Shown: positions 46,971 to 55,740 of the stretch, one piece after another
Layout: the number at the start of each line of letters is the position of its first letter
Position numbering within the stretch: position 1 is the first letter of the stretch
From: Pseudarthrobacter sulfonivorans
GTDB lineage: Bacteria > Actinomycetota > Actinomycetes > Actinomycetales > Micrococcaceae
Assembly (NCBI RefSeq): GCF_014712225.1
Contig: NZ_JACXBW010000020.1
Span: 1 to 64,000 of the forward strand
DNA: 64,000 bases
Direction of reading: 5' to 3'
The notes under the pieces: model-generated
Told to the model about the DNA's origin: nothing
The model's database searches: none
What the model saw: the letters and a program-made list of their open reading frames with translations, nothing else
Program-made: the position numbers and the translations under genes

Positions 46971-49900
46971 GTGCATGACGACCGCCGGATTACCGAAGTC
47001 CGACTGGCCCGGTTTGTCCGCGAGCGGATCAATCCCGCCGTTTACGCCCGCAGCGTTCCCCTCACCCTGAGCAGTTGGGACGCGCCCGGCGAACCGGTCA
47101 CCGTGATGGAAGCCCTGCGTCATGACTTCCTCCCGCAGGAACACGGTGCAGCCTGGGGACAGCCGTGGGGCACCAAATGGCTTCGGCTCCGGGGCGATGT
47201 TCCTGAGGCCTGGGGTACAGGCCCGGACACCGCGGTGGAGATCGTGGTGGACCTCGGGTTCATCAACGAAGCCCCGGGCTTCCAGTGCGAAGGCATCGCG
47301 TGGCGCCCCGACGGCACTATTATCAAGGCGATTTCGCCGCGGAACCAATACATCCCGCTCAAGCTGCTGGGCAGCGGCATGGCCGTTGACTTCTATGTTG
47401 AGGCAGCCGCCAACCCCGATATGGCGCAGGGCTGGACCTTCGCCGCCACCTCCTTGGGGGACAAAGCGACGGCCGGTACGGCCCCGCAGTACCGGCTCGG
47501 CAGGATCGCCATTGCGGAGCTGAACCAGACGGTGTGGGAACTCCAACAGGACGTCTGGACGCTTTCCGGACTGATGCATGAGCTTCCCGTGGAGCAGCCG
47601 CGGCGGCATGAGATTCTCCGCGCGCTGGAGCGCATGATGGACCGGATGGACCCGGAGGACATCCCCGGCACTGCCGCCGCCGGCCGCGCAGCCCTGGCCG
47701 AAGTGCTGTCCCGTCCCGCTTATGCGTCCGCGCACCAGCTGGTGGCCACCGGTCACGCGCATATCGACTCCGCCTGGCTGTGGCCGGTGCGCGAAACCAT
47801 CCGCAAATGTGCCAGGACGTTTTCCAATGTCGTGTCACTGATGGACGAGGATCCGGGTTTTGTGTTCTCCTGCTCCTCGGCCCAGCAGTTTGCCTGGATG
47901 AAGGAGTTCTACCCCGAGCTGTTCAGCAGGATCCGGGAGAAGGTCAAGGCAGGCCAGTTTGTTCCGGTGGGCGGCATGTGGGTCGAATCGGATACAAACA
48001 TGCCCGGTGGCGAGGCCCTGGCCCGCCAGTTCGTTGAAGGCAAGAACTTTTTCCTGCAGGAATTCGGCGTCGAATGCCGCGAAGCCTGGCTGCCGGATTC
48101 GTTCGGGTACTCTGCAGCGTTGCCGCAGATTGTCAGGTCAGCCGGAAGCCGCTGGTTCCTTACGCAGAAGATTTCGTGGAACCAGGTCAACCGGATGCCG
48201 CACCACACCTTCAACTGGGAAGGCATCGACGGCACGCGGCTCTTTACGCATTTCCCGCCCGTGGACACCTACAACGCCGAACTGACGGGGCGGGAACTGG
48301 CGCACGCTGAACGGAATTTCCGCGACCATGGGCGCGCCAACACCTCGCTGGTGCCGTTCGGCTACGGCGACGGCGGCGGCGGGCCCACGCGTGAAATGCT
48401 GGCTGCCGCCCGCCGCACAGCGGACCTGGAGGGCTCGCCTAAGGTCAGGATAGGTTCCGCCGAAAGTTTCTTCACCCAGGCGGAAGAGGGCTATGCCGCC
48501 CTCCCCGTGTGGGTGGGGGAGATGTACCTTGAACTTCACCGCGGTACCTACACCAGCCAGGCCAAGACCAAGCGCGGCAACCGGCGCAGCGAACACCTGC
48601 TGCGCGAGGCCGAACTCTGGTGCGCCACGGCCGCCATCCGCAGCTCCTTCGCCTACCCGGCTGCCGAGCTGAAACGCCTCTGGCAGCTGGTGCTCCTGCA
48701 CCAGTTCCACGACATCCTGCCAGGCAGTTCCATCGCCTGGGTCCACCAGGACGCGGAACGGAACTACGCGTCCATCAGCGCCGGCCTGGAAACGATCATT
48801 GGCCAGGCGGCAGCCGCACTGCTCGGGGAAGGTTCACGGACGTTCCTGCTCAACGCCGCACCCCACGCGCGGAACGGCGTCCCGGCACTCGGAGCCGCCG
48901 AGCCGTCCGTCGAGGGCCAGCCCGTCCAGGCCAGCGGGGTGGACGGCGGTTTTGTGCTGGACAACGGCATCATCAGGGCTGTCCTGGACGGCGACGGCCT
49001 GCTGACGTCGCTCACCGACTACGCCACCGGGCGCGAAGCCATCGCCCCCGGATCACGCGGCAACCTGCTGGAACTGCACCGGGACACCCCCAACGAGTGG
49101 GACGCCTGGGACATCGATGAGTTCTACCGGCGCAACGTCACGGCCCTGACGGATGCGCAGGACGTCCGGCTGGAGCACGTCGGAAACAGTGCCGTTGTGG
49201 TGGTGCAGCGCCTTGCAGGTTCGTCGCCGGTCAGCCAGCGGATCGCGCTGGACGTGGGCAGCGACTCCCTGGCCATCACCACTGCCGTTGAGTGGCAGGA
49301 GAGCGAGAAACTCCTCAAGCTGGGTTTCCCGCTTGACGTCAAGGCAGACCGCTCCGCCGCTGAAACACAGTTCGGGCATCTCTTCCGGCCCACGCACAAC
49401 AACACCTCCTGGGAAGCGGCGAAGTTCGAGATCTGCGCGCACCGCTGGATCCACGTGGCCGAACCCGGCTACGGCGTGGCGATTTCAAACTCCGCCACCT
49501 ACGGCCACGATGTCACCAGGAACGTCCGGGAGGCCGACGGCGGGACCACCACGTCAGTGCGTCTGTCCCTGTTGCGGGCGCCCAAGTTCCCCGACCCGGC
49601 GGCGGACCGCGGACAGCATGAGCTGACGGTCACCATCCGTCCCGGTGCAGGAATCGCCGAGGCCGTGGAGGAGGGGTACCGCACCAACCTGGCGCCGCGC
49701 CTGGTTCGCGGCGGCCGCGGGGCGGAGCCATTGTTCACCGTGGACAACCCGGCACTGGTCATCGAGGCCGTCAAGCTTGCGGAGGACGGTTCGGGCGATG
49801 TGGTGGTCCGGCTCTACGAGTCCTTGGGCCAGCGCTCGGCAGGTGTCATCAAAGCGGCCTTTCCGGTCCGGGACGTACAGGCAACGGACCTCCTGGAACG

Positions 49901-49997
49901 CCCGGTGGAGGCACCCGGGGTGACGCCCGCGGAGCAGGGAAGCGTCAGGCTGGCCCTTCGCCCGTTCCAACTGGTCACGTTGAGGTTCGCTCGGTAG
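46971..49997 (+). CDS. alpha-mannosidase, GH38
   Basis: A glycoside hydrolase of 1008 residues that removes alpha-linked mannose. The GH38 zinc-site motif HIDSAWLWPVRET (H264, D266) and the catalytic nucleophile D376 in WLPDSFGYSAALPQI are in place, followed by the helical domain and large C-terminal beta domains (HRDTPNEWDAWDIDEFYRR). There is no signal peptide, so it works in the cytosol. The frame opens at 46914; GTG 46971 has AAGAGGG ahead. An 11-base palindrome GGCTACTAGCC at 46884-46894 could be an operator. It stands alone, without transporter genes. Confidence 0.93.
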   Translation: MHDDRRITEVRLARFVRERINPAVYARSVPLTLSSWDAPGEPVTVMEALRHDFLPQEHGAAWGQPWGTKWLRLRGDVPEAWGTGPDTAVEIVVDLGFINEAPGFQCEGIAWRPDGTIIKAISPRNQYIPLKLLGSGMAVDFYVEAAANPDMAQGWTFAATSLGDKATAGTAPQYRLGRIAIAELNQTVWELQQDVWTLSGLMHELPVEQPRRHEILRALERMMDRMDPEDIPGTAAAGRAALAEVLSRPAYASAHQLVATGHAHIDSAWLWPVRETIRKCARTFSNVVSLMDEDPGFVFSCSSAQQFAWMKEFYPELFSRIREKVKAGQFVPVGGMWVESDTNMPGGEALARQFVEGKNFFLQEFGVECREAWLPDSFGYSAALPQIVRSAGSRWFLTQKISWNQVNRMPHHTFNWEGIDGTRLFTHFPPVDTYNAELTGRELAHAERNFRDHGRANTSLVPFGYGDGGGGPTREMLAAARRTADLEGSPKVRIGSAESFFTQAEEGYAALPVWVGEMYLELHRGTYTSQAKTKRGNRRSEHLLREAELWCATAAIRSSFAYPAAELKRLWQLVLLHQFHDILPGSSIAWVHQDAERNYASISAGLETIIGQAAAALLGEGSRTFLLNAAPHARNGVPALGAAEPSVEGQPVQASGVDGGFVLDNGIIRAVLDGDGLLTSLTDYATGREAIAPGSRGNLLELHRDTPNEWDAWDIDEFYRRNVTALTDAQDVRLEHVGNSAVVVVQRLAGSSPVSQRIALDVGSDSLAITTAVEWQESEKLLKLGFPLDVKADRSAAETQFGHLFRPTHNNTSWEAAKFEICAHRWIHVAEPGYGVAISNSATYGHDVTRNVREADGGTTTSVRLSLLRAPKFPDPAADRGQHELTVTIRPGAGIAEAVEEGYRTNLAPRLVRGGRGAEPLFTVDNPALVIEAVKLAEDGSGDVVVRLYESLGQRSAGVIKAAFPVRDVQATDLLERPVEAPGVTPAEQGSVRLALRPFQLVTLRFAR

Positions 49998-50122
49998 CCG
50001 ATGTGGGACCGGGGGTAATCACGTTCGGGGACGTCCACCGCGACCCCGTGAAGCCGACGGGGACCGAGGAGTGGCGCTGCAGGGCCGGGGGAGCGGTAAA
50101 CGGGTTAGGCCCTTAAGCAGGC

Positions 50123-50158
50123 TGAGTGGGGGCGGTCCCCAACGGCCGCCACCACTCA
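50123..50158. terminator. hairpin between convergent genes
   Basis: TGAGTGG-G-GGCGG pairs with CCGCC-A-CCACTCA around a 10-base loop. It lies between the mannosidase and the membrane protein gene; no T-run follows. Confidence 0.6.
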
Positions 50159-50290
50159 TCCCCCCAATGCGCGCAAAGGCTTAGGGCAGCGCGGCGTCCA
50201 AGAAGTTATCCCCGTTCGCAAACACCCGCGCGCCACCTTCACACATTCATGATTGTGTCACGTCTAATGATTTTGTGAAAGCTACGTAGG

Positions 50291-51028
50291 CTACTTTTCG
50301 GTAGAAGTCTTTTGCCGCGGGTGGTGCCGTTTGTGAACCAGGCTGGCGACGCCAATCAAAGCCAGCCCCATCACGAAGCAGAGCACCGCTGTGTAGTTGA
50401 TAACAAACTCCACAAAACCGAACTCCGGTGGGATCAGCGGGAAAACCAGGCTCACGCCAATGGCGACCGCGCCGACGGCCAATAAGAAGGCCGACACGCG
50501 AACCAGTGCCGGAAGAGTGCTGCTGACTGCGCGCGCCATGGCCGGCAGCAGAACGAGTGACACATAGGCAGGGTATGCGCGGCCAGCGGCTCCGTAGTAC
50601 TCGACCAGCAGTCCATTGCGGCCGTCCTTGGCGGAAACCGCGACCATGCCCGCTGAGGAACCGGCGGTATCCATCATCAGGAAGACAACAACCACAATCA
50701 GGGAGGTGAGCGCCACGACGGTCATCCCCATCCGTCCCGTAATCAGCCGGTAGGCGTTGTCAGCACCAAAGCCCCTGGTGATGCGGATCCCCACGAAATA
50801 GATGGCGGCGAAGATGACCAGGCGGAGAATGAGATTGGCTACGTTGACGCCCCCCAGCGCCTGGTCGATGGCAACATAGGGCGCCTCGATGCTGAGGAGG
50901 ATGGCCAGGGTCATCAGGGCAAAAATGTAGAACAGTGTCCTGTTATTCCCGCGCAGGGCGCTGGGAACCCGGGTCAAGGCCACCAGGCCGCACACCGCCA
51001 GGGTGGACCACTGCAGGATCTCGATCAT
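50291..51028 (-). CDS. multi-pass membrane protein of unknown function
   Basis: A 245-residue integral membrane protein with about seven hydrophobic segments (first IEILQWSTLAVCGLVALTRV; others include TLFYIFALMTLAILLSIEAP, LILRLVIFAAIYFVGI and MTVVALTSLIVVVVFLMM). A conserved-looking soluble loop EYYGAAGRAYPAYV precedes a helix, and the C-terminus is basic. The pattern RxNN...AP.VAIDQALGGVNVANLI recalls the MAB_1171c/DUF6545 membrane family that often sits beside HTH regulators; this is a tentative memory match. Its ATG overlaps the stop of the upstream HTH gene (ATGA), so the two are coupled. Confidence 0.82.
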   Translation of the reverse strand: MIEILQWSTLAVCGLVALTRVPSALRGNNRTLFYIFALMTLAILLSIEAPYVAIDQALGGVNVANLILRLVIFAAIYFVGIRITRGFGADNAYRLITGRMGMTVVALTSLIVVVVFLMMDTAGSSAGMVAVSAKDGRNGLLVEYYGAAGRAYPAYVSLVLLPAMARAVSSTLPALVRVSAFLLAVGAVAIGVSLVFPLIPPEFGFVEFVINYTAVLCFVMGLALIGVASLVHKRHHPRQKTSTEK

Positions 51029-51807
51029 CCCAGGTTCTCCCAAATCTTCTCGGTTCGTTCTTGGTCATGTTCCTGCCGGCGGAGGGCCCTGCCGAGAGTC
51101 TGCAGCCGTTCTCCGGCCAGCACGGTCAGCTCGCCGTCGGTCATGCTGTCCAGCGCTGCCTGCCGGGCCCCGGGAGGCCAGCCGGCCTCGGCCTCGGTGA
51201 CGAGTCCGGTGGCCACCAGCCCGCCGGCCGCAGCGACGCCTGCAGCCGAAGCGGTAGCGACAGCCAGCGCCGGGGTGAGCCGGTTGGCGGTCAGCTGCGC
51301 CGAATAATTCTGTGGTGCGATCCCCGTGGCAGTCGAGACGCGGTGCCGCAGTTCGCCGTCGTCGATTGCCTCCACCCAGTCCCGCACGGATGTGGCATGC
51401 GGCGGCGGTCCCAACGGTGTTGGCTGGGGATCAGGAAAACTGGCGCCCGGGGACTCCATGTCGCTCTGGCCTGCTTTCGCCAACCCGCCTGGTTCAGCGG
51501 CAGTGCGCAGCAGGAGCGCCCGCAGGAGATCCGGCGTGGAAATCTGGCTGACCAGCTCGGACCTGGTTGGCTGGAACGGCGGGGCGGCAAGCTGCCGGAA
51601 GGCGTCAAAGCCGGCCAGCGCGGAGACAGGGTTGATGTTGTAGGCGCGGCTGATGCTTACGACCGTCGCGCCGGCCACTTTGCCCCGCACCAGCTGCTGG
51701 GCCAGGGTGCTCCGCTTGATGCCAGCCGCCCGACAGATGTCAGAGGTACTCGCCTCCGGGGCGATCTCGTGCAGCCAGCGCTGGAACGCCTTGGCAGGAA
51801 TGGGCAT
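51025..51807 (-). CDS. double helix-turn-helix protein
   Basis: A 260-residue soluble protein with two similar HTH-like modules. Module one (about 7-72) reads FQRWLHEI...DICRAAGIKRSTLAQQLVRG...VVSISRAYNINPVSALAGF. Module two (about 140-205) reads VRDWVEAI...HRVSTATGIAPQNYSAQLTAN...AVATASAAGVAAAGGLVATG; the tryptophan, AxGI and QL positions line up. A proline-rich linker joins them and a charged helix ends the protein. This suggests an internal duplication giving a pseudo-dimeric DNA-binding protein. It is translationally coupled to the membrane protein gene and divergent from the ABC-F gene. Function unknown. Confidence 0.82.
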   Translation of the reverse strand: MPIPAKAFQRWLHEIAPEASTSDICRAAGIKRSTLAQQLVRGKVAGATVVSISRAYNINPVSALAGFDAFRQLAAPPFQPTRSELVSQISTPDLLRALLLRTAAEPGGLAKAGQSDMESPGASFPDPQPTPLGPPPHATSVRDWVEAIDDGELRHRVSTATGIAPQNYSAQLTANRLTPALAVATASAAGVAAAGGLVATGLVTEAEAGWPPGARQAALDSMTDGELTVLAGERLQTLGRALRRQEHDQERTEKIWENLG

Positions 51808-51866
51808 ATCGGCTCTCTGCTGAACGGATGATTGCTCTTGATTTTAGCCTGCCTGCGGCTGACGGT

Positions 51867-51895
51867 TTGATGCAGGCGGCGGAGTCGACTATGCT
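51867..51895 (+). promoter_or_regulatory. predicted promoter of the ABC-F gene
   Basis: TTGATG (51867-51872), an exact 17-base spacer and TATGCT (51890-51895) fit a vegetative promoter. Transcription would start near 51902, giving a leader of about 160 bases. Confidence 0.45.
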
Positions 51896-51953
51896 TGATG
51901 GTCGAGCCCGTTGGTCCGTACACCCCCCAAGTCCGGACCGGCGGGCTCTTTAG
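51891..51953 (+). CDS. possible leader peptide ORF
   Basis: A 20-codon frame (ATG at 51891, TAG at 51951) with a GGAG six bases before the ATG, overlapping the hairpin at 51904-51948. It reads MLDGRARWSVHPPS then PDRRAL. This arrangement resembles ribosome-sensing attenuators of ABC-F genes. However, the ATG overlaps the -10 of the predicted promoter at 51867-51895, so it can be translated only if transcription starts further upstream. Confidence 0.25.
   Translation: MLDGRARWSVHPPSPDRRAL
51904..51951 (+). terminator. strong hairpin in the ABC-F leader (attenuator-like)
   Basis: GAGCCCGTTGGTCCG pairs with CGGACCGGCGGGCTC (15 pairs including two G-T) and is followed by TTT. No plus-strand gene lies upstream within 1.9 kb, so it cannot terminate an upstream gene. 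A role in the leader of the ABC-F transcript is inferred. Confidence 0.55.
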
Positions 51954-52062
51954 TGTCCCGGCACTTTTGCGGGCTGGAATGCTGCGGATTCCCCGCAATT
52001 CCGGCTGACTCAGGCGGCGTCATCAGGCCTTCCGCCGGCCGGGCGAGAGGACAGACCAAGCC

Positions 52063-53733
52063 ATGACTGCAACCCTTGTTGCCAAAGACCTGTCCGGCGG
52101 CCACGACCACCGGACACTTTTCTCCAAGCTCTCCCTCACGGTGGCTCCCGGCGATGTTGTGGGCGTGGTAGGTGCCAACGGCGCCGGAAAATCCACCCTC
52201 CTGCGCCTGCTGGCCGGCGTCGACCAGCCCCAGGACGGGAGCGTGAGCCTCGCACCCGCCGACGCGTTTGTGGGCTGGCTACCCCAGGAACACGAGCGCG
52301 TGGCCGGAGAAACCGTGGCCGGCTACATCGCCCGGCGCACCGGCTGTGCCCAGGCGACGGCGGACATGGAGTCCACGGCCGACGCGCTCGGTTCGGCGGC
52401 CCCGGGCGCTGACGACGCCTATTCCCTCGCTTTTGACCGCTGGATGGCATCCGGCGCGGCGGACCTCGACGAACGCATTCCGGCTGTGTTGGCCGACCTT
52501 GGCCTGGAAACCGGCGCGGATGCGCCCATGACCGGCCTCTCCGGCGGGCAGGCCGCGCGCGTGGCACTGGCGGCCCTCCTGCTCAGCCGCTTCGACGTGG
52601 TGCTCCTGGACGAACCCACGAACGACCTGGACCTGGCCGGACTGGCCAAGCTGGAAGCCTTTGTCCAGGGCCTGCGCGGCGGCGTGGTGCTGGTGTCCCA
52701 CGACCGCGAGTTCCTGGCCCGGTGTGTCACCACCATCGTTGAGCTGGACCTCGCCCAGAATTCAGTGGCGGTGTACGACGGTGGCTATGACGCTTTCCTG
52801 GAGGAACGGGCCGTGGCACGGCGTCATGCACGCGAAAAGTTCGAGGAGTTTGCCGCCACCAAGGCGGACCTGGTCTCCCGCGCCCGGACCCAGCGTGAGT
52901 GGAGCTCCCAGGGCGTCCGGAACGCCATGAAGAAGAGCCCGGACAATGACAAGATCCGCCGGGCCGCCAGCACGGAATCATCCGAAAAGCAGGCCCAGAA
53001 GGTCCGGCAGATGGAGTCCCGGATCGCACGGCTGGACGTGGTGGAGGAGCCCCGGAAGGAATGGCAGCTGCAGTTCAGCATCGGCCAAGCGCCGCGGTCC
53101 AGTGCCGTGGTGGCCACCTTGCGTGACGCCGTCGTGAACCAGGGGGACTTCACCCTGGGCCCGGTGAACCTGCAGCTGAATGCGGGGGAGCGGATCGGCA
53201 TCACCGGCCCCAACGGGGCGGGCAAGTCCACGCTGCTGCGCCTGCTCCTGGGCGTCCAGGCACCGGACGCAGGCAACGCCGCCATGGGCGCCTCGGTGGC
53301 CATCGGCGAAATTGACCAGGCCCGCGGACTGCTGGCCGGCCACCTCAACCTGGCGGACGCCGTTGAAGCTGTCCTGACGGACCTGACCCCGGCTGAAGTC
53401 CGGACCCTGCTGGCGAAATTCGGGTTGAAGGCAGACCACACCTCGCGGCCTGTGGAATCCCTCTCACCGGGCGAACGGACACGTGCTGCGCTGGCCTTGC
53501 TGCAGGCGCGGGGCGTGAACCTGCTGGTCCTCGACGAACCAACAAACCACCTTGACCTGCCTGCCATCGAACAGTTGGAGGACGCCTTGGAAAGCTACGA
53601 GGGGGCCCTCCTGCTGGTCACCCACGACCGGAGGCTGCTCGAGAACGTGCGGCTGGATGTACGGTGGAATGTGGATAACGGCGCCGTCTCCGAACTGATC
53701 GGCCACGCCGCCCCGAAAGGCAACAACTCATGA
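52063..53733 (+). CDS. ABC-F family ATPase
   Basis: A soluble protein of 556 residues with two ABC ATPase modules and no membrane part. Module one has GANGAGKST (about 36-44), LSGGQAARVALAALLLSR and VVLLDEPTNDLDL. Module two has GPNGAGKST, LSPGERTRAALALLQ and LLVLDEPTNHLDL. The linker between them is charged and helical (ARRHAREKFEEFAATKADLV...EKQAQKVRQMESRI), as in ribosome-binding ABC-F proteins that rescue stalled or antibiotic-blocked ribosomes. Its stop overlaps the start of an ABC exporter gene. Whether it is a resistance factor or a housekeeping translation factor is open. Confidence 0.92.
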   Translation: MTATLVAKDLSGGHDHRTLFSKLSLTVAPGDVVGVVGANGAGKSTLLRLLAGVDQPQDGSVSLAPADAFVGWLPQEHERVAGETVAGYIARRTGCAQATADMESTADALGSAAPGADDAYSLAFDRWMASGAADLDERIPAVLADLGLETGADAPMTGLSGGQAARVALAALLLSRFDVVLLDEPTNDLDLAGLAKLEAFVQGLRGGVVLVSHDREFLARCVTTIVELDLAQNSVAVYDGGYDAFLEERAVARRHAREKFEEFAATKADLVSRARTQREWSSQGVRNAMKKSPDNDKIRRAASTESSEKQAQKVRQMESRIARLDVVEEPRKEWQLQFSIGQAPRSSAVVATLRDAVVNQGDFTLGPVNLQLNAGERIGITGPNGAGKSTLLRLLLGVQAPDAGNAAMGASVAIGEIDQARGLLAGHLNLADAVEAVLTDLTPAEVRTLLAKFGLKADHTSRPVESLSPGERTRAALALLQARGVNLLVLDEPTNHLDLPAIEQLEDALESYEGALLLVTHDRRLLENVRLDVRWNVDNGAVSELIGHAAPKGNNS

Positions 53734-55643
53734 GCATGGACCGGGTGGCCTGGAGCTCCCTGTACAACATCACGCGCGCCTCGAGCGGCTCGAAGCCCTT
53801 CTCGAAGGAGACGCTCAAGCGTGTGTTCACCTTCGCCCGGCCGCACAAGGGCAAGCTGATCGCGTTTGTGCTGTTGTCCATCGTGATGGCCGTCCTGGCC
53901 GTCGCCACGCCGGTCCTCGCCGGCCAGGTGGTTGACGCGATCATCGCAGGCGCGGGCACCGACGTCGTCGTCTGGCTGGCCGTGCTGATCGCCATTGTGG
54001 CGGTCGCCGAAGCCGGGCTGGGACTGGTCACCCGCTGGCTTTCCTCCACCATCGGCGAAGGCGTGATCGTGGACCTCCGCACGAAGGTCTTCGACCACGT
54101 ACAGAAGATGCCCATCGCCTTCTTCACCCGCACCCGCACCGGTGCCTTGGTGAGCCGGCTCAACAATGACGTGATCGGCGCGCAGTCGGCCTTCGCCGGC
54201 ACCCTCTCCGGCGTGGTCAGCAACGTTGTGGCGCTCGCGCTGACCCTTGTGGTGATGCTGGGCAAGTCCTGGCTCATCACCGTGCTCGCCATGATCCTGC
54301 TGCCGCTCTTCCTGATCCCCGCCCGGCGGATGGGCTCGAAGCTGGCGGACCTGCGCCGCGAGGCTGCGGAGCACAACGCGTCCATGGGGACCCAGATGAC
54401 CGAGCGGTTCTCCGCTCCGGGCGCCACGCTGGTGAAGCTTTTCGGCCGCCCGGATGAGGAATCCCGCGAGTTCGCCGTGCGGGCGGGCCGGGTACGCGAC
54501 ATCGGCATCCGGACGGCGATGCTGCAGTTCACCTTCGTGACCGCCCTGACACTCGTTTCGGCGCTGGCTCTCGCGCTGGTCTACGGCCTCGGCGGCTTCC
54601 TGGCGTTGCAGGGGCAACTGGCAGCGGGCGACGTCGTGGTGCTGGCGCTGCTGCTCACGCGCCTTTACGCGCCGCTCACGGCGCTCTCCAACGCCCGGGT
54701 GGAGATCATGAGCGCCCTGGTCAGCTTCGAGCGGGTCTTTGAGATCCTGGACCTCAAGCCGCTCATCGAGCAGAAGCCCGATGCGGTGTCATCTCCCGCC
54801 GGGCCGCTGTCCGTGGAGTTCGACGACGTCCGCTTCTCCTACCCTTCGGCCGACAAGGTCTCGCTCGCCTCGCTGGAGGACGTTTCCACCCTGGACACCC
54901 GCGGCGGCGAGGAGGTGCTGCACGGTATCAGCTTCCGTGTGGAACCCGGCCAGACCGTTGCCCTCGTGGGGTCCTCAGGGGCCGGCAAGTCAACCATCGC
55001 GCAGCTGCTCTCGCGCCTGTACGACGTGGATTCCGGCGCCGTCCGCTTCGGCGGGGCCACACCCGGGACCGGTGTTGACGTCCGCGACCTCACCTTCGAT
55101 TCGATGCGGCACACCCTCGGCATGGTGACGCAGGACGGGCACCTGTTCCACGAGAGCATTGCCTCCAACCTGCGCCTGGCCCGTCCGGACGCCAGCGACG
55201 AGCTCATGTGGGATGTCCTGCGGCAGGCCCGGCTGGAGACCATGGTCCGGTCCCTGCCCGACGGCCTGGACACCGTGGTGGGGGAGCGGGGTTACCGGCT
55301 CTCGGGCGGCGAACGCCAGCGGCTCACCATCGCCCGCCTGCTCATCGCGCAGCCGCGCGTCGTGATCCTCGACGAGGCCACCGCGGCCCTGGATTCGACC
55401 AACGAAGCTGCTGTCCAGGAGGCCCTCGGCGCAGCGCTCGAGGGGCGCACCGCCGTCGTGATTGCCCACCGGCTCTCGACCATCCGCGCCGCCGACGTCA
55501 TCCTGGTGGTGGAGGACGGCCGGATCGTGGAACGCGGCACGCACACCGAACTGCTCGCGGCCGAGGGGCGCTATGCCGAGCTGTACCGGACGCAGTTCGC
55601 CGAGGCCACCGCGGTGGCTGAGGAAGCCGTCCCCGAATACTAG
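53730..55643 (+). CDS. ABC exporter, fused membrane and ATPase domains
   Basis: A half-transporter of 637 residues that works as a dimer. Six membrane helices (from GKLIAFVLLSIVMAVLAVATPVLA onward) with exporter coupling sequences (FFTRTRTGALVSRLNNDV; TERFSAPGATLVKLFGR) precede an ATPase domain with VGSSGAGKST, LSGGERQRLTIARLL, VVILDEATAALD and the H-loop IAHRLST. The ATG overlaps the ABC-F stop (ATGA), so the two are co-translated. The pair could form a joint ribosome-protection and efflux unit, though no substrate is known. Confidence 0.93.
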   Translation: MSMDRVAWSSLYNITRASSGSKPFSKETLKRVFTFARPHKGKLIAFVLLSIVMAVLAVATPVLAGQVVDAIIAGAGTDVVVWLAVLIAIVAVAEAGLGLVTRWLSSTIGEGVIVDLRTKVFDHVQKMPIAFFTRTRTGALVSRLNNDVIGAQSAFAGTLSGVVSNVVALALTLVVMLGKSWLITVLAMILLPLFLIPARRMGSKLADLRREAAEHNASMGTQMTERFSAPGATLVKLFGRPDEESREFAVRAGRVRDIGIRTAMLQFTFVTALTLVSALALALVYGLGGFLALQGQLAAGDVVVLALLLTRLYAPLTALSNARVEIMSALVSFERVFEILDLKPLIEQKPDAVSSPAGPLSVEFDDVRFSYPSADKVSLASLEDVSTLDTRGGEEVLHGISFRVEPGQTVALVGSSGAGKSTIAQLLSRLYDVDSGAVRFGGATPGTGVDVRDLTFDSMRHTLGMVTQDGHLFHESIASNLRLARPDASDELMWDVLRQARLETMVRSLPDGLDTVVGERGYRLSGGERQRLTIARLLIAQPRVVILDEATAALDSTNEAAVQEALGAALEGRTAVVIAHRLSTIRAADVILVVEDGRIVERGTHTELLAAEGRYAELYRTQFAEATAVAEEAVPEY

Positions 55644-55658
55644 GTCCCAGCCTCCCCC

Positions 55659-55722
55659 CCAACTAAGTAGCAGTAAGTGTCGTTTTGAGCCCTCAGAACG
55701 ACACTTACTGCTACCTACTTGG
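55659..55722. repeat. 64-bp near-perfect inverted repeat
   Basis: Two 31-base arms with three mismatches and a 2-base centre. The core GTAGCAGTAAGTGTCGTT is exact on both sides (55667-55684 and its complement 55697-55714). It lies between the convergent ABC exporter and NUDIX genes. The sequence looks like a dispersed intergenic palindrome of Arthrobacter genomes (memory, not checked) and may act as a two-way terminator. Confidence 0.85.
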
Positions 55723-55740
55723 GGCCTGGGCAGGAGGCGG

